A DNA stretch of 15,133 nt, from NCBI GenBank assembly GCA_965364515.1, contig CBDTXZ010000062.1, forward strand, positions 1 to 15,133, in the 5' to 3' direction. Below the pieces are notes generated by a model. It was not told where the DNA came from. It ran no database searches and saw only the letters and a list, made by a program, of their open reading frames with translations. Both the position numbers and the translations under genes were made by a program. Positions within the stretch are counted from its first letter, which is position 1; the number at the start of each line of letters is the position of its first letter. The stretch comes from JAHEDH01 sp965364515 (GTDB lineage: Bacteria > Actinomycetota > Acidimicrobiia > Spongiisociales > ZC4RG35). Below are positions 5,055 through 12,259 of this stretch, in pieces.

Positions 5055-7642
5055 GAGCCTGGAAAGTTCGGGTACGGGATACGCTGATGGTAGTGGCCGA
5101 CCAGCGCCTCGATGAAGGCTCCCTTGACCTGGGTCAGCTCCCCCAGGGTGAGGTCGCAGGCCCCGAGCTGTCCATCAGAGACCTTCTCGTCCACGATTCG
5201 AGCGACCACCTTCTCGATCCCCTCTGGGGTCGGCTCCTCGTCGCCGAAGACCGCGCGACAGGCGCCCTCGACCGAGTCGGCCATCATGACGATCGCCATC
5301 TCCCGGCTGGTCGGCTTGTGACCGGCGTGGCGGTAGTCGTTCACGTCGACGTTCTCGTCGCCGTACTGCTGTCTCGCCTTCTCGTAGAAGAACCGCATGA
5401 TCGCATCCCCGTGATGGGCGAGGATCCCTTCGGAGACCTCCGACGGGATCTTGTGCTTCTCGGCGAGGGAGATGCCGTCGATGACATGACTGCGAATGAT
5501 CTGTGCCGATTGTTCCGGAGGCAGCTCGTCGTGGGGATTGACCGATCCGAACTGATTCTCGATGAAATACATGGGGTTCTCGGTCTTGCCGAGGTCGTGG
5601 TAGTACGCCGCTGCTCGTGCCAGCAGGTTGTTCGCTCCGATCGCCCGGGCCGCAGCATCGGCGAGTGTGCCGACCATCAGTGAGTGGTTGAAGGTCCCGA
5701 ATGCCTTCTCCTGGAGGATCTGCAGCGCTTCGTGGTTGCGGTCGGTCAGTTCCAGCAGCCGGAGTGTGGTCGTGATGTCGAACGCCGACTCGAAGAACGG
5801 CATGATGGAGAGGGCCACCAGCGATGCGACCAGTCCGGTTCCGAAGGCCCACGCCACCGGGACCCCGACGTTGGCGAGTGCGTCAGCGACCGGATCGAGC
5901 GTCGACTGCCCAGGGAAGAACATCCATGCGACGGCGCCACCGACCAGACCGGACGCGAAAGCGGACGTGACCACGGAGTTGCGGAAGGCGCGCCGGCTCG
6001 AGACCCGTGACACGAAGCCGATCGGTGCCAGCGTCGCCAGGAGCGCGTACACGGTGACACCCGTGTCCCTCGTACCGATCGCCGCGAGCACTCCAAGGGT
6101 CAAGGCCATGATCGTGCCCATCCGGTTGTCGAAGAGGACTGCCGCCAGATATCCGAAGGCGACCGCAGGAAGGATGAACCACGACGTCTGCTCCTCGTAC
6201 TCGGAGGCCAGGCGGACCGACGCGGCACCGAGCACGATCAGCAACCCGAGGAGGGCGACCATTCGGGGTGCGTGCCAGAACTGGCTTCGGAACTTCGAGA
6301 GGTAGTAGGCCAAGATCCCGATCAACACGACGAGCATGAGGGCAGCAGACGGGGCACGGACGGGAAGCGCATTGCCCGGCCCGACTTGAGTGATCGCATC
6401 GATGGCGAGTTGAGTCAGCCGATCGCCCTCTTCCACGATCGTCTGCCCTTCGTTGAACGGGCGTTCGAACTGTGCCGGGTCGACTGCGTCCCTGGCGGCC
6501 AGCCGCGCCTCGCTGGTGAGTTGCTCGTCTGTCTCGGTGTTGACCACCAGGAACGAGGCGACGAGGTCGGCGACGGCCCGGCGAGCCTCGTCGTCGATCA
6601 CCCCGTCGACGAACACCAGGGGTGGGCTCTCGTAGATCTCGGCCTGGGTGGCGGCCAGCTCCTCCTGGTTGTTGATCCGTTGCCCGAACTGGACACTGAT
6701 CGCGCCGAGTGTCTCCTCGAGGAGCTGTGGGAGGACCGGCTGGATGCCGATGAGCCGACGCTTGACGTCGTTGTTCGCGATTCGGACGAGCGTCCCGACC
6801 GTGTCGGGTTGCAGCGTCGGGTAGGCGGCGACGAGCGACTGGGTCTGCTCCTCCATCGTGCGGAACCTGGGACCGATTCCTATCGATCGCGCCTCGCACT
6901 GTTCGCCTTCGGCGCATGAGATGACCTGCACCGGTGCGTCGGTCGTGATCTCGACGTTGTCCGGCAGCCCCGAGTCCACCGGGTCGAGGCCGACCTCCCA
7001 GTTGCCGGGAACGACCTCGAAGGTGAAGGACCCAGTCACATCGGTCCTGGACCGAAGCACGGTTCCGTCGGACTCCGAGACGGCCACCCACGTCAGCCCT
7101 TCGAATGGGCGGTCGGCCAGAGCGCTGCCGTCGGGCTCGGCGAACACCCCGTCCGCATCGGTGTCGAGGTAGACGAAGCCGACGATCCTCGCCAACTCCT
7201 CGGGGACCGGCTCGGTGGTCGACGTGGATGGGGTGGGATCTGAGCCTTCGCTCGTTGACGTGGTCGTCGGGACCGTGGTGGAGGTCGTGGTGGTTGCGAG
7301 ATCGGGATCGATGTTCGCGCTCGGCACGGGCAGCGTCTGCTCTTCGATGACACCGTCGGTGACCTGACGGAACAGGTCGTTCATGCGCGACAGTGTCTCT
7401 TCCTCTGTCTCGGTGTCGCGGCGGATGGACGGCGGGACCTCTTCGGCGGCGTCGTTCTGGGCGTTCTCGTAGGCCACCTGATCGAGCACGTTGCCATCTC
7501 GAGTCGCAACGTAGGTCTGATCGGCGACCGTGTTGACGACCAGCTCCGACCGCGAGTCACCCGTTCCGGCGATCAGCGCGACCCACGTGAGTCCGACGGT
7601 GGTGGCGAGGATCGCGAACCTGACGATGTTCTCGCGTGTCAC
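5051..7642 (-). CDS. pgpH: PgpH-like 7TM HD-domain phosphodiesterase (probable c-di-AMP hydrolase) with an inserted Cna-B/SdrD-like domain
   Basis: An 863-residue membrane HD-family hydrolase of the 7TMR-HDED type; characterised members (Listeria PgpH) hydrolyse cyclic di-AMP to pApA. A signal-anchor helix spans 7-26, the extracytoplasmic HDED-type region runs to about 430, and several hydrophobic helices lie between about 433 and 616. The cytosolic HD domain (about 640-850) keeps the metal ligands: FNHS (H653), YYHDLGKTENP (H682, D683), H719, HHGD (H743, H744) and MMADSVEGA (D789). Unusual is an insert after the N-terminal region: Ser/Thr/Pro-rich 117-147, then about 151-258 resembling an SdrD-B/Cna-B beta-domain (GFVYLDTDADGVFAEPDG, then GSFTFEVVPGNWEVGL), with two cysteines at 243 and 249. 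GTG at 7642 overlaps the phoH stop as GTGA. Substrate is inferred from the family. Confidence 0.9.
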   Translation of the reverse strand: MTRENIVRFAILATTVGLTWVALIAGTGDSRSELVVNTVADQTYVATRDGNVLDQVAYENAQNDAAEEVPPSIRRDTETEEETLSRMNDLFRQVTDGVIEEQTLPVPSANIDPDLATTTTSTTVPTTTSTSEGSDPTPSTSTTEPVPEELARIVGFVYLDTDADGVFAEPDGSALADRPFEGLTWVAVSESDGTVLRSRTDVTGSFTFEVVPGNWEVGLDPVDSGLPDNVEITTDAPVQVISCAEGEQCEARSIGIGPRFRTMEEQTQSLVAAYPTLQPDTVGTLVRIANNDVKRRLIGIQPVLPQLLEETLGAISVQFGQRINNQEELAATQAEIYESPPLVFVDGVIDDEARRAVADLVASFLVVNTETDEQLTSEARLAARDAVDPAQFERPFNEGQTIVEEGDRLTQLAIDAITQVGPGNALPVRAPSAALMLVVLIGILAYYLSKFRSQFWHAPRMVALLGLLIVLGAASVRLASEYEEQTSWFILPAVAFGYLAAVLFDNRMGTIMALTLGVLAAIGTRDTGVTVYALLATLAPIGFVSRVSSRRAFRNSVVTSAFASGLVGGAVAWMFFPGQSTLDPVADALANVGVPVAWAFGTGLVASLVALSIMPFFESAFDITTTLRLLELTDRNHEALQILQEKAFGTFNHSLMVGTLADAAARAIGANNLLARAAAYYHDLGKTENPMYFIENQFGSVNPHDELPPEQSAQIIRSHVIDGISLAEKHKIPSEVSEGILAHHGDAIMRFFYEKARQQYGDENVDVNDYRHAGHKPTSREMAIVMMADSVEGACRAVFGDEEPTPEGIEKVVARIVDEKVSDGQLGACDLTLGELTQVKGAFIEALVGHYHQRIPYPNFPGS

Positions 7643-8628
7643 GTTCGTTTCTCCCCCCGGCGGGCGTCGCCTTCGTCATGACGCTGATACGCCTCGACGA
7701 TGGCAGCAACGATACGGTGCCGAACGACGTCGCGTGCGGATAGCTGGACGAACGCCACTCCCGGGATGCCTTCGAGGATCTCACGCACGACACTCAGGCC
7801 CGAACGGTGCTGGGTCGGCAGGTCGGTCTGGGTCACGTCACCGGTGATGATCATCTTCGAGTTGAACCCGAGTCGGGTGAGGAACATCTTCATCTGTTCC
7901 GGAGACGTGTTCTGCGCCTCGTCGAGGATGACGCAGGCGTCGTTGAGGGTGCGGCCCCGCATGTAGGCGAGCGGTGCGATCTCGATCGTGCCCCGATCGA
8001 TGAGCGCTGCGGTCTCGTCCGGCCCGAGCATGTCCCAGAGGGCGTCGTAGAGCGGCCGGAGGTACGGGTCGATCTTCTGGGTGAGGTCGCCGGGGAGGAA
8101 TCCGAGACGCTCTCCTGCCTCGACGGCAGGCCGGGTCAGCAGGATCCGCTTGACGGTGCCGGACGTCAGCGCCTCGACCGCCGCCGCCATGGCGAGATAG
8201 GTCTTCCCGGTTCCCGCCGGGCCGATGCCGAAGGTGAGCGTGTTGTCGCGGATCGCCTTCATGTAGGTCTGCTGGTTGGGGGTCTTGGCGCGCACCACCT
8301 TCCCTCGCCCGACAGTGATGCCTTCGGTCAGGACACCCGAGGGCGACGGAACCCGATCCCGGACCATCTGGACGACCGACTCGACCCTGCCATCACCGAG
8401 GCTCTGACCCTCCTGGACGAGTATCAGCAGCTCGTTGAGCACGGTCTCGACCGCCTCGGCGGCCTCGTCGGAGCCGGCCAGGGAGATCTCGTTGCCACGC
8501 GCGACGACCCGCACGTCGGGGAACGATGCCTCGAGCGAGCGAAGGTGGGCGTCTCCGGGGCCGACGAGGTCGGCCATGAGGTGATTGGACGGGACGCGAA
8601 GAATGCGGGAAGTGGTGTCAGCAGTCAC
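7639..8628 (-). CDS. phoH: PhoH-like ATPase
   Basis: A 329-residue cytoplasmic P-loop ATPase of the PhoH family; PhoH proteins are linked to RNA metabolism and, in fused actinobacterial PhoH2 forms, RNA unwinding and cleavage. Walker A GPAGTGKT is at 136-143 and Walker B VILDEAQN at 233-240; ITGDVTQTDLP (about 260-270) and SARDVVRHRIV (about 297-307) are further family blocks. The N-terminal part (about 8-70, with ARGNEISLAG) is KH-like, as usual for phoH genes next to ybeY. GTG at 8628 is the only possible start after the in-frame TGA at 8658-8656, apart from ATG at 8577, and the family N-terminus favours GTG. No Shine-Dalgarno is visible: TTTCTCTTT lies directly upstream. It opens the five-gene operon. 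Confidence 0.95.
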   Translation of the reverse strand: MTADTTSRILRVPSNHLMADLVGPGDAHLRSLEASFPDVRVVARGNEISLAGSDEAAEAVETVLNELLILVQEGQSLGDGRVESVVQMVRDRVPSPSGVLTEGITVGRGKVVRAKTPNQQTYMKAIRDNTLTFGIGPAGTGKTYLAMAAAVEALTSGTVKRILLTRPAVEAGERLGFLPGDLTQKIDPYLRPLYDALWDMLGPDETAALIDRGTIEIAPLAYMRGRTLNDACVILDEAQNTSPEQMKMFLTRLGFNSKMIITGDVTQTDLPTQHRSGLSVVREILEGIPGVAFVQLSARDVVRHRIVAAIVEAYQRHDEGDARRGEKRT

Positions 8629-8651
8629 AAAGAGAAAGGCCCGGTCGGGCC
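8629..8651 (-). terminator. Hairpin plus T-rich tract between bldD and phoH (terminator or attenuator)
   Basis: On the - strand GGCCC (8651-8647), loop GACC, GGGCC (8642-8638) is followed at once by TTTCTCTTT (8637-8629), then the phoH GTG. This is the most classical intrinsic-terminator shape in the window. It could end bldD transcripts or control read-through into phoH. Confidence 0.5.
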
Positions 8652-8657
8652 GACCTC

Positions 8658-8663
8658 ACTATA
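8658..8663 (-). promoter_or_regulatory. Possible -10 element for the phoH operon
   Basis: TATAGT reads on the - strand at 8663-8658, 29 nt ahead of the phoH start, matching 5 of 6 consensus bases in an otherwise G+C-rich gap. No good -35 is found at 16-18 nt; TTGAAC lies about 24 nt upstream. A transcript from here would begin at or next to the 8651-8638 hairpin. Confidence 0.35.
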
Positions 8664-8689
8664 CCCCGTGGGTTGCGGTACCGGCCAGT

Positions 8690-9124
8690 TCAACTCTCCT
8701 CGAACACCGCCTGGGGCTGCTCGACCTGCTCGGAGATGAAGGAGTTGAGGATGTGCAGATCGGACTGCCGGACGGCCATTCCGAGGCCTGTCGGGTCCTT
8801 GCGCATCACCTGGATGGCGTTGAGAAACCGCTCCATGGCATTCGCCTGATCGACCGAGAGGTTCTCGGCCCGGCTCAGATCGATCACGAGCGGCTCATCG
8901 GAACCGTCGTATGGGGCAGGCAGGAGCGAGCCGGCGGGAACCTCGTACAGGTCGGCGAGCTTGCACAACCGGTGAGCCGAAACACTGCGCTCTCCGCGCT
9001 CGTACGCCCCCATGACCGACGCCTTGAAATCTCCGTCGGTCATGTCCTCGATCTCGAGGAGTGACCAGCCGCGCGATTTCCTGGCCTGTCGGAGTCTCTG
9101 TCCGAGTTCGACGTTGAATTGCAT
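8690..9124 (-). CDS. bldD: BldD-type transcriptional regulator with c-di-GMP binding signature
   Basis: A 144-residue protein aligning along its length with Streptomyces BldD, the c-di-GMP-controlled repressor of development. The N-terminal XRE-type HTH (about 5-70) contains MGAYERGERSVSAHRLCKLA (39-58), close to BldD's own recognition region, and ends EVPAGSLLP. LVIDLSRAENL (79-89) and MERFLNAIQV (97-106) match the C-terminal domain. That domain keeps RKD (108-110), eight residues, then RQSD (119-122), i.e. the RxD-x8-RxxD signature by which BldD binds tetrameric c-di-GMP. ATG at 9124 has GAGGG about 9 nt upstream; the frame is open to 9169 but the extra residues are not BldD-like. It stands between rsmE and phoH. 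Whether it governs development or another process here is unknown. Confidence 0.85.
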   Translation of the reverse strand: MQFNVELGQRLRQARKSRGWSLLEIEDMTDGDFKASVMGAYERGERSVSAHRLCKLADLYEVPAGSLLPAPYDGSDEPLVIDLSRAENLSVDQANAMERFLNAIQVMRKDPTGLGMAVRQSDLHILNSFISEQVEQPQAVFEES

Positions 9125-9159
9125 GGTTGCGTGCCCTCTGTCGCCCTGTGCCCAATGCC

Positions 9160-9179
9160 AACTTACCACGGAGAGTGGT
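9160..9179 (-). promoter_or_regulatory. Inverted repeat and -10-like element upstream of bldD (candidate BldD operator)
   Basis: ACCAC (9165-9169), GGAGA, GTGGT (9175-9179) is a perfect 5-5-5 inverted repeat in the 64-nt gap between rsmE and bldD. The - strand reads TAAGTT at 9165-9160, a TAnnnT -10-like hexamer overlapping its edge. The centre, ACGGAGAGT, matches the recalled BldD-box core ACnC(A/T)GnGT at all but one specified base. BldD represses its own gene in Streptomyces, so autoregulation is plausible. It could instead be a weak hairpin ending rsmE. Confidence 0.4.
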
Positions 9180-9188
9180 CGGATTCCA

Positions 9189-9839
9189 TCACTGATTTCG
9201 CACGGCGGAGAAGATGGCCGCTGCAGCCACCGCTGCGGTCTCCGTTCTCAGCACCCCGGAGCCCAGTGTCACCCGGGTTTCGAGGTGATCCAGCTCGGAC
9301 GGGCTCCACCCGCCCTCGGGGCCGATGGCGATCGTGACCGATCCGGATGGACGAAACGGGGCGCCTCCCTGCTGGGCGGCGACGAAGGAACCGAGCTCCG
9401 ACAGAGCGCTCCAGTCCTGGTCGACCTCGGTGATCCGACTTCGACGACTCTGCTCGATTGCGCTCGTCACCCAGGCGTGCGACTTGTCGGGACGTGGAAT
9501 GCGACCCTGGCCGTACTCGGTCTTCAACCATCTGATCCGGGCGACCCCGAGCTCGGCGCACTTCTCGACCAGCCAGCGCACGCGATCCTTGGAGTCGGGT
9601 GGCGCCACGGCGAGGGTCAATCTGTCGGCGGGCGCCGGTTCGGTCTCCTCGGGGCCACGCTCGATCCCCTGGATCGTCAATGTCCCGTGTCCAATCACGC
9701 CCTCACCATCGGTGTACGAGAGCGGTGAGCCCGGCCTGCGGCGCAACACCGTCGACAGGTGACGCCGATGCTCGTCGTCGAGTTCGATGAGCCCCGCTGC
9801 CCAGGGTCGGGGAATCAACACGTGGGGGACGTGGGCCAC
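9189..9839 (-). CDS. rsmE: 16S rRNA (uracil-1498-N3)-methyltransferase RsmE
   Basis: RsmE is a SPOUT-class methyltransferase that uses SAM to methylate N3 of U1498 in the decoding centre of 16S rRNA. The 216 residues are slightly shorter than the usual 240-250. An N-terminal PUA-like part contains HLSTVLRRRPGSPL (27-40); the SPOUT core has EKCAELGVARIRWL (92-105), AIEQSRRSRI (127-136), IGPEGGWSPSEL (172-183) and the knot motif LRTETAAVAA (197-206). GTG at 9839 is separated from the dnaJ stop by one base, so it is probably translated from the hrcA-dnaJ message; a second GTG six codons inside is an alternative start. dnaJ-rsmE is a widespread conserved pair. Confidence 0.94.
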   Translation of the reverse strand: MAHVPHVLIPRPWAAGLIELDDEHRRHLSTVLRRRPGSPLSYTDGEGVIGHGTLTIQGIERGPEETEPAPADRLTLAVAPPDSKDRVRWLVEKCAELGVARIRWLKTEYGQGRIPRPDKSHAWVTSAIEQSRRSRITEVDQDWSALSELGSFVAAQQGGAPFRPSGSVTIAIGPEGGWSPSELDHLETRVTLGSGVLRTETAAVAAAAIFSAVRNQ

Positions 9840-9840
9840 G

Positions 9841-10923
9841 TCAGATCCAGCGGCGCTTCCCGGTGGTCTTCTCTCCCCGGAGCTCGGCGAACCGCTTCAG
9901 GAGCTCCCGCTCCTCTCGGCTCAGGTCGGCGGGGACTTCGACCGCGACGGCGACCACCAGGTCACCGCGTCCCCGTCTGCCGAGCCGCGACATGCCCTCG
10001 CCCCGGATGGCGGTCGCCCAACCGGGCTGGGTGCCGGCCGGGATGTCCAGCTCATGGGTCTTGCCGTCGATCAGCGGGATCTCGATGGTGGTGCCGAGCG
10101 ACGCTTCCGCGATTCCGATGCTCACATTGTGGATCAGCTCGGCGCCGTCTCGAACGAAGCGTTCGTCCGGCTGCACCCGGATCTCGACGAAGAGATCGCC
10201 GGGTTGGCCTCCCCTCCCGGCCGCCTCGCCCTCGCGATTCAGCCGGAGCCGGGTGCCGTTGTCGACGCCGGGTGGAATCTCGACAGACACTTCACGGTCG
10301 CTCGGAACGATCCCGACCCCGGTGCAGCGCTCGCATGGATCGGAAACCACCTCGCCGGTGCCGGTGCAGGTCTCACACGTCGCCACGGTCATCATCGTCC
10401 CGAGGATCCCTCTTCGCTGCACCCGGACGGCGCCCGCTCCCTGGCAGGTCGGGCAGGTGATCCGGTCGGTCCCCGGCTTGGCACCGGAACCGGAGCAGAC
10501 CTCACACGACACGTTGGTACGAAACGAGACGTTCGCCTCGACTCCGAAACACGCCTCTTCGAGCGAGACGTTGACACGGGCCAGCACATCGCGCCCACGC
10601 GACTGCTGTTGGGGACGCCCCTGCCCGAACACCGAGCCGTCGCCGAACACGGATCTGAGGATGTCTTCGAAGCCGCCGAACCCGCCTGCGCCGAACAAGT
10701 CACCGATGTCGAACGTCTCGCCACGGTCGTAGCGTCGACGCCGCTCGGGATCCTTGAGGACCTCGTATGCCTCGGCGACCTCCTTGAAACGCGCCTCGGC
10801 GGTCGGGTCGTCCGGATTGGCGTCGGGATGGGTCTCGCGCGCCACCCGTCGGAACGCCTTCTTGATGTCCTCGGCGCTGGCGTCGCGGGCGACACCCAAC
10901 AGTTCGTAGTAGTCAGTTGCCAT
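9841..10923 (-). CDS. dnaJ: Chaperone DnaJ (hrcA-linked type)
   Basis: An Hsp40 co-chaperone that stimulates DnaK ATPase and delivers unfolded substrates. The 360 residues have the full class I layout: J domain 1-67 with HPD at 32-34, a short Gly/Phe region (about 73-100), a zinc-finger domain with four CxxCxGxG repeats (cysteines 140/143, 157/160, 183/186, 197/200), then the C-terminal substrate-binding domains containing VEIPPGVDNGTRLRL and PAGTQPGW. It starts 6 nt after hrcA's stop. Actinobacteria often have two dnaJ genes, one in the dnaK operon and one behind hrcA; this is the second kind. dnaK and grpE are not in the window. Confidence 0.97.
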   Translation of the reverse strand: MATDYYELLGVARDASAEDIKKAFRRVARETHPDANPDDPTAEARFKEVAEAYEVLKDPERRRRYDRGETFDIGDLFGAGGFGGFEDILRSVFGDGSVFGQGRPQQQSRGRDVLARVNVSLEEACFGVEANVSFRTNVSCEVCSGSGAKPGTDRITCPTCQGAGAVRVQRRGILGTMMTVATCETCTGTGEVVSDPCERCTGVGIVPSDREVSVEIPPGVDNGTRLRLNREGEAAGRGGQPGDLFVEIRVQPDERFVRDGAELIHNVSIGIAEASLGTTIEIPLIDGKTHELDIPAGTQPGWATAIRGEGMSRLGRRGRGDLVVAVAVEVPADLSREERELLKRFAELRGEKTTGKRRWI

Positions 10924-10929
10924 CGAACA

Positions 10930-11940
10930 TCACTCGCCGATGCGCTCGCCGAGCTCGCGCCCGACTCCTTCGACGGCACGGATGACCCGCTTGTAGTCCA
11001 TCCGAACGGGGCCGATCACGCCGACCCGGCCATCGCCGGCATGGCTCCCGTACGATGTCGAGACCACGGCCATGTCCAGCTCCTCGCCGATCGAGAGCTC
11101 ATCGCCGATCTGGACGTGTGTCCCACGATCGCCTGCGAGGATGTCAAGCAGTTTCGCCTCTGCCTCGAGGACTTCGAGCACCCGATGGACCGTGCTGATG
11201 TTGTCCCACACGGTCGCCATCTGGGTCGCTCCGCCGACATAGATGTCAGCAGAGCGATCACCGGTCCGGGCAATCGCAGCTGCGACTGCGTCCGCCGCTT
11301 CGGTGACTGCCGGAGCCAGATCGGGCTCGCCGGCCAGTGATACGGGATCGGTGAGCAGTTCTTTGCCGACGACGACGCGTGACAGTGCCTGCTCGGTCAT
11401 TTCGATCTCGCGAGCCGTCAGCTCTTTGGGAAGTCGAGTGAGCTCCTGGACGATCCGTCCCGAGTCCGTCACCACGACGGTCAGCGCAGTCGTGTCTGCG
11501 ACCTGGACGAGGTGCAGCGACTTGACCGTCTCGCCAGACGGGCCCGGGCTCACCGCCACCGCCGGATATCGCGTCATGTCTGAGAGGAGGTCGGTGGTCG
11601 CCTGCAACAGGCGACCGAGCTCGTGGTGGATCGAGGCGTAGAACGTCTCGATCCTGGCCTGGGTGGGCGTCCGAAGCTTGCCGGGTCGAAGGTGATCCAC
11701 GTAGTAGCGGTAGGCGCGTGAAGTCGGAACCCGCCCGGCCGACGTGTGCGGCTGGAAGGCATACCCCTCCCGCTCCAACGCCGCCAACTCGGCGCGCACG
11801 GTCGCAGGCGAGACATTCAGGTTCGTGGAGTCGAGCACCGAATTGGAACTGACCGGAGCGCCGGTCTTGATGTGCAGTTCCACCAGAGCCCGCAGGATTT
11901 CGTTGCGACGTTCTTCTCGCGGATCCTCCATGGGGGTCAC
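10930..11940 (-). CDS. hrcA: Heat-inducible transcription repressor HrcA
   Basis: HrcA represses class I heat-shock genes by binding CIRCE elements, usually with help from GroEL. The protein is 336 residues from GTG 11940. The N-terminal winged helix includes ILRALVELHIKTGAPVSS, VSPATVRAELAALEREGY and HTSAGRVPTSRAYRYYVD, all hallmark HrcA segments; the rest is the GAF-like and inserted dimerisation region, ending RVGVIGPVRMDYKRVIRAV. ATG 11931, three codons in, is an equally possible start; GTG is kept because it overlaps the stop of a possible upstream frame as GTGA. No clear Shine-Dalgarno precedes either. No CIRCE repeat is seen in the upstream 300 nt, so autoregulation through CIRCE is not supported here. 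Confidence 0.95.
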   Translation of the reverse strand: MTPMEDPREERRNEILRALVELHIKTGAPVSSNSVLDSTNLNVSPATVRAELAALEREGYAFQPHTSAGRVPTSRAYRYYVDHLRPGKLRTPTQARIETFYASIHHELGRLLQATTDLLSDMTRYPAVAVSPGPSGETVKSLHLVQVADTTALTVVVTDSGRIVQELTRLPKELTAREIEMTEQALSRVVVGKELLTDPVSLAGEPDLAPAVTEAADAVAAAIARTGDRSADIYVGGATQMATVWDNISTVHRVLEVLEAEAKLLDILAGDRGTHVQIGDELSIGEELDMAVVSTSYGSHAGDGRVGVIGPVRMDYKRVIRAVEGVGRELGERIGE

Positions 11941-12137
11941 ACGCTAGTTCGCAGCACGCCATACACCATGTGATGGGCGCTCGTACGCAGCGGAATGAGG
12001 GGAACCACCTTTCGATCGCTCACCGCGGCTTGGTGGAACACGTTCAGCTCGAACGGGCCAGGGACATCGCCGATAGGGGTGTCTTCGAGCAACTCGAGTC
12101 GGCGGCGACACGGGACAGTCAAGAGGGGTACGCTCAT
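11937..12137 (-). CDS. Possible small unrecognised protein upstream of hrcA
   Basis: A 66-residue frame from ATG 12137 to TGA 11937 (open in frame to TTG 12227). I recognise no family. Points in favour: its stop overlaps the hrcA GTG as GTGA, the same coupling used elsewhere in the window; and hand-counted G+C by codon position is about 70, 42 and 73 percent for positions 1, 2 and 3, a coding-like pattern. The C-terminal half (GPFELNVFHQAAV, then KVVPLIPLRTSAHHMVYGV) has protein-like composition. Against it: no Shine-Dalgarno at the right distance, though purine-rich tracts such as GGAAGGAGG occur further upstream, and the antisense frame is open too. If not a gene, 11941-12256 is simply the divergent promoter region of hrcA and the DUF4242 gene. 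Confidence 0.38.
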   Translation of the reverse strand: MSVPLLTVPCRRRLELLEDTPIGDVPGPFELNVFHQAAVSDRKVVPLIPLRTSAHHMVYGVLRTSV

Positions 12138-12243
12138 CCGAGCAATCTGCCTGGGAAGCTTCGAGACCTCCCCTCGCTGGAGTGGATCGAGGAGTCTCTC
12201 GGACCGGCGGAACCTCCTTCCGGCCAATCTCCTTCTCTTGACA

Positions 12244-12259
12244 GAAGGGAGCAGCTCTG
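12244..12259 (+). promoter_or_regulatory. Shine-Dalgarno positioned for a CTG start codon
   Basis: GAAGGGAG (12244-12251) followed after 5 nt by CTG (12257-12259). It is the strongest ribosome-binding site by this gene, and its spacing suits CTG rather than ATG 12269. Confidence 0.5.

Noticed and set aside
9787..11340. Long open frame on the + strand opposite dnaJ and hrcA
   Set aside because: It is antisense to two unmistakable genes and its translation matches no family; such shadows are common in high-G+C DNA.
12238..12243. Perfect TTGACA -35 hexamer before the DUF4242 gene
   Set aside because: No -10 is found 16-18 nt downstream; that position falls inside the coding region, and the hexamer abuts the ribosome-binding site.
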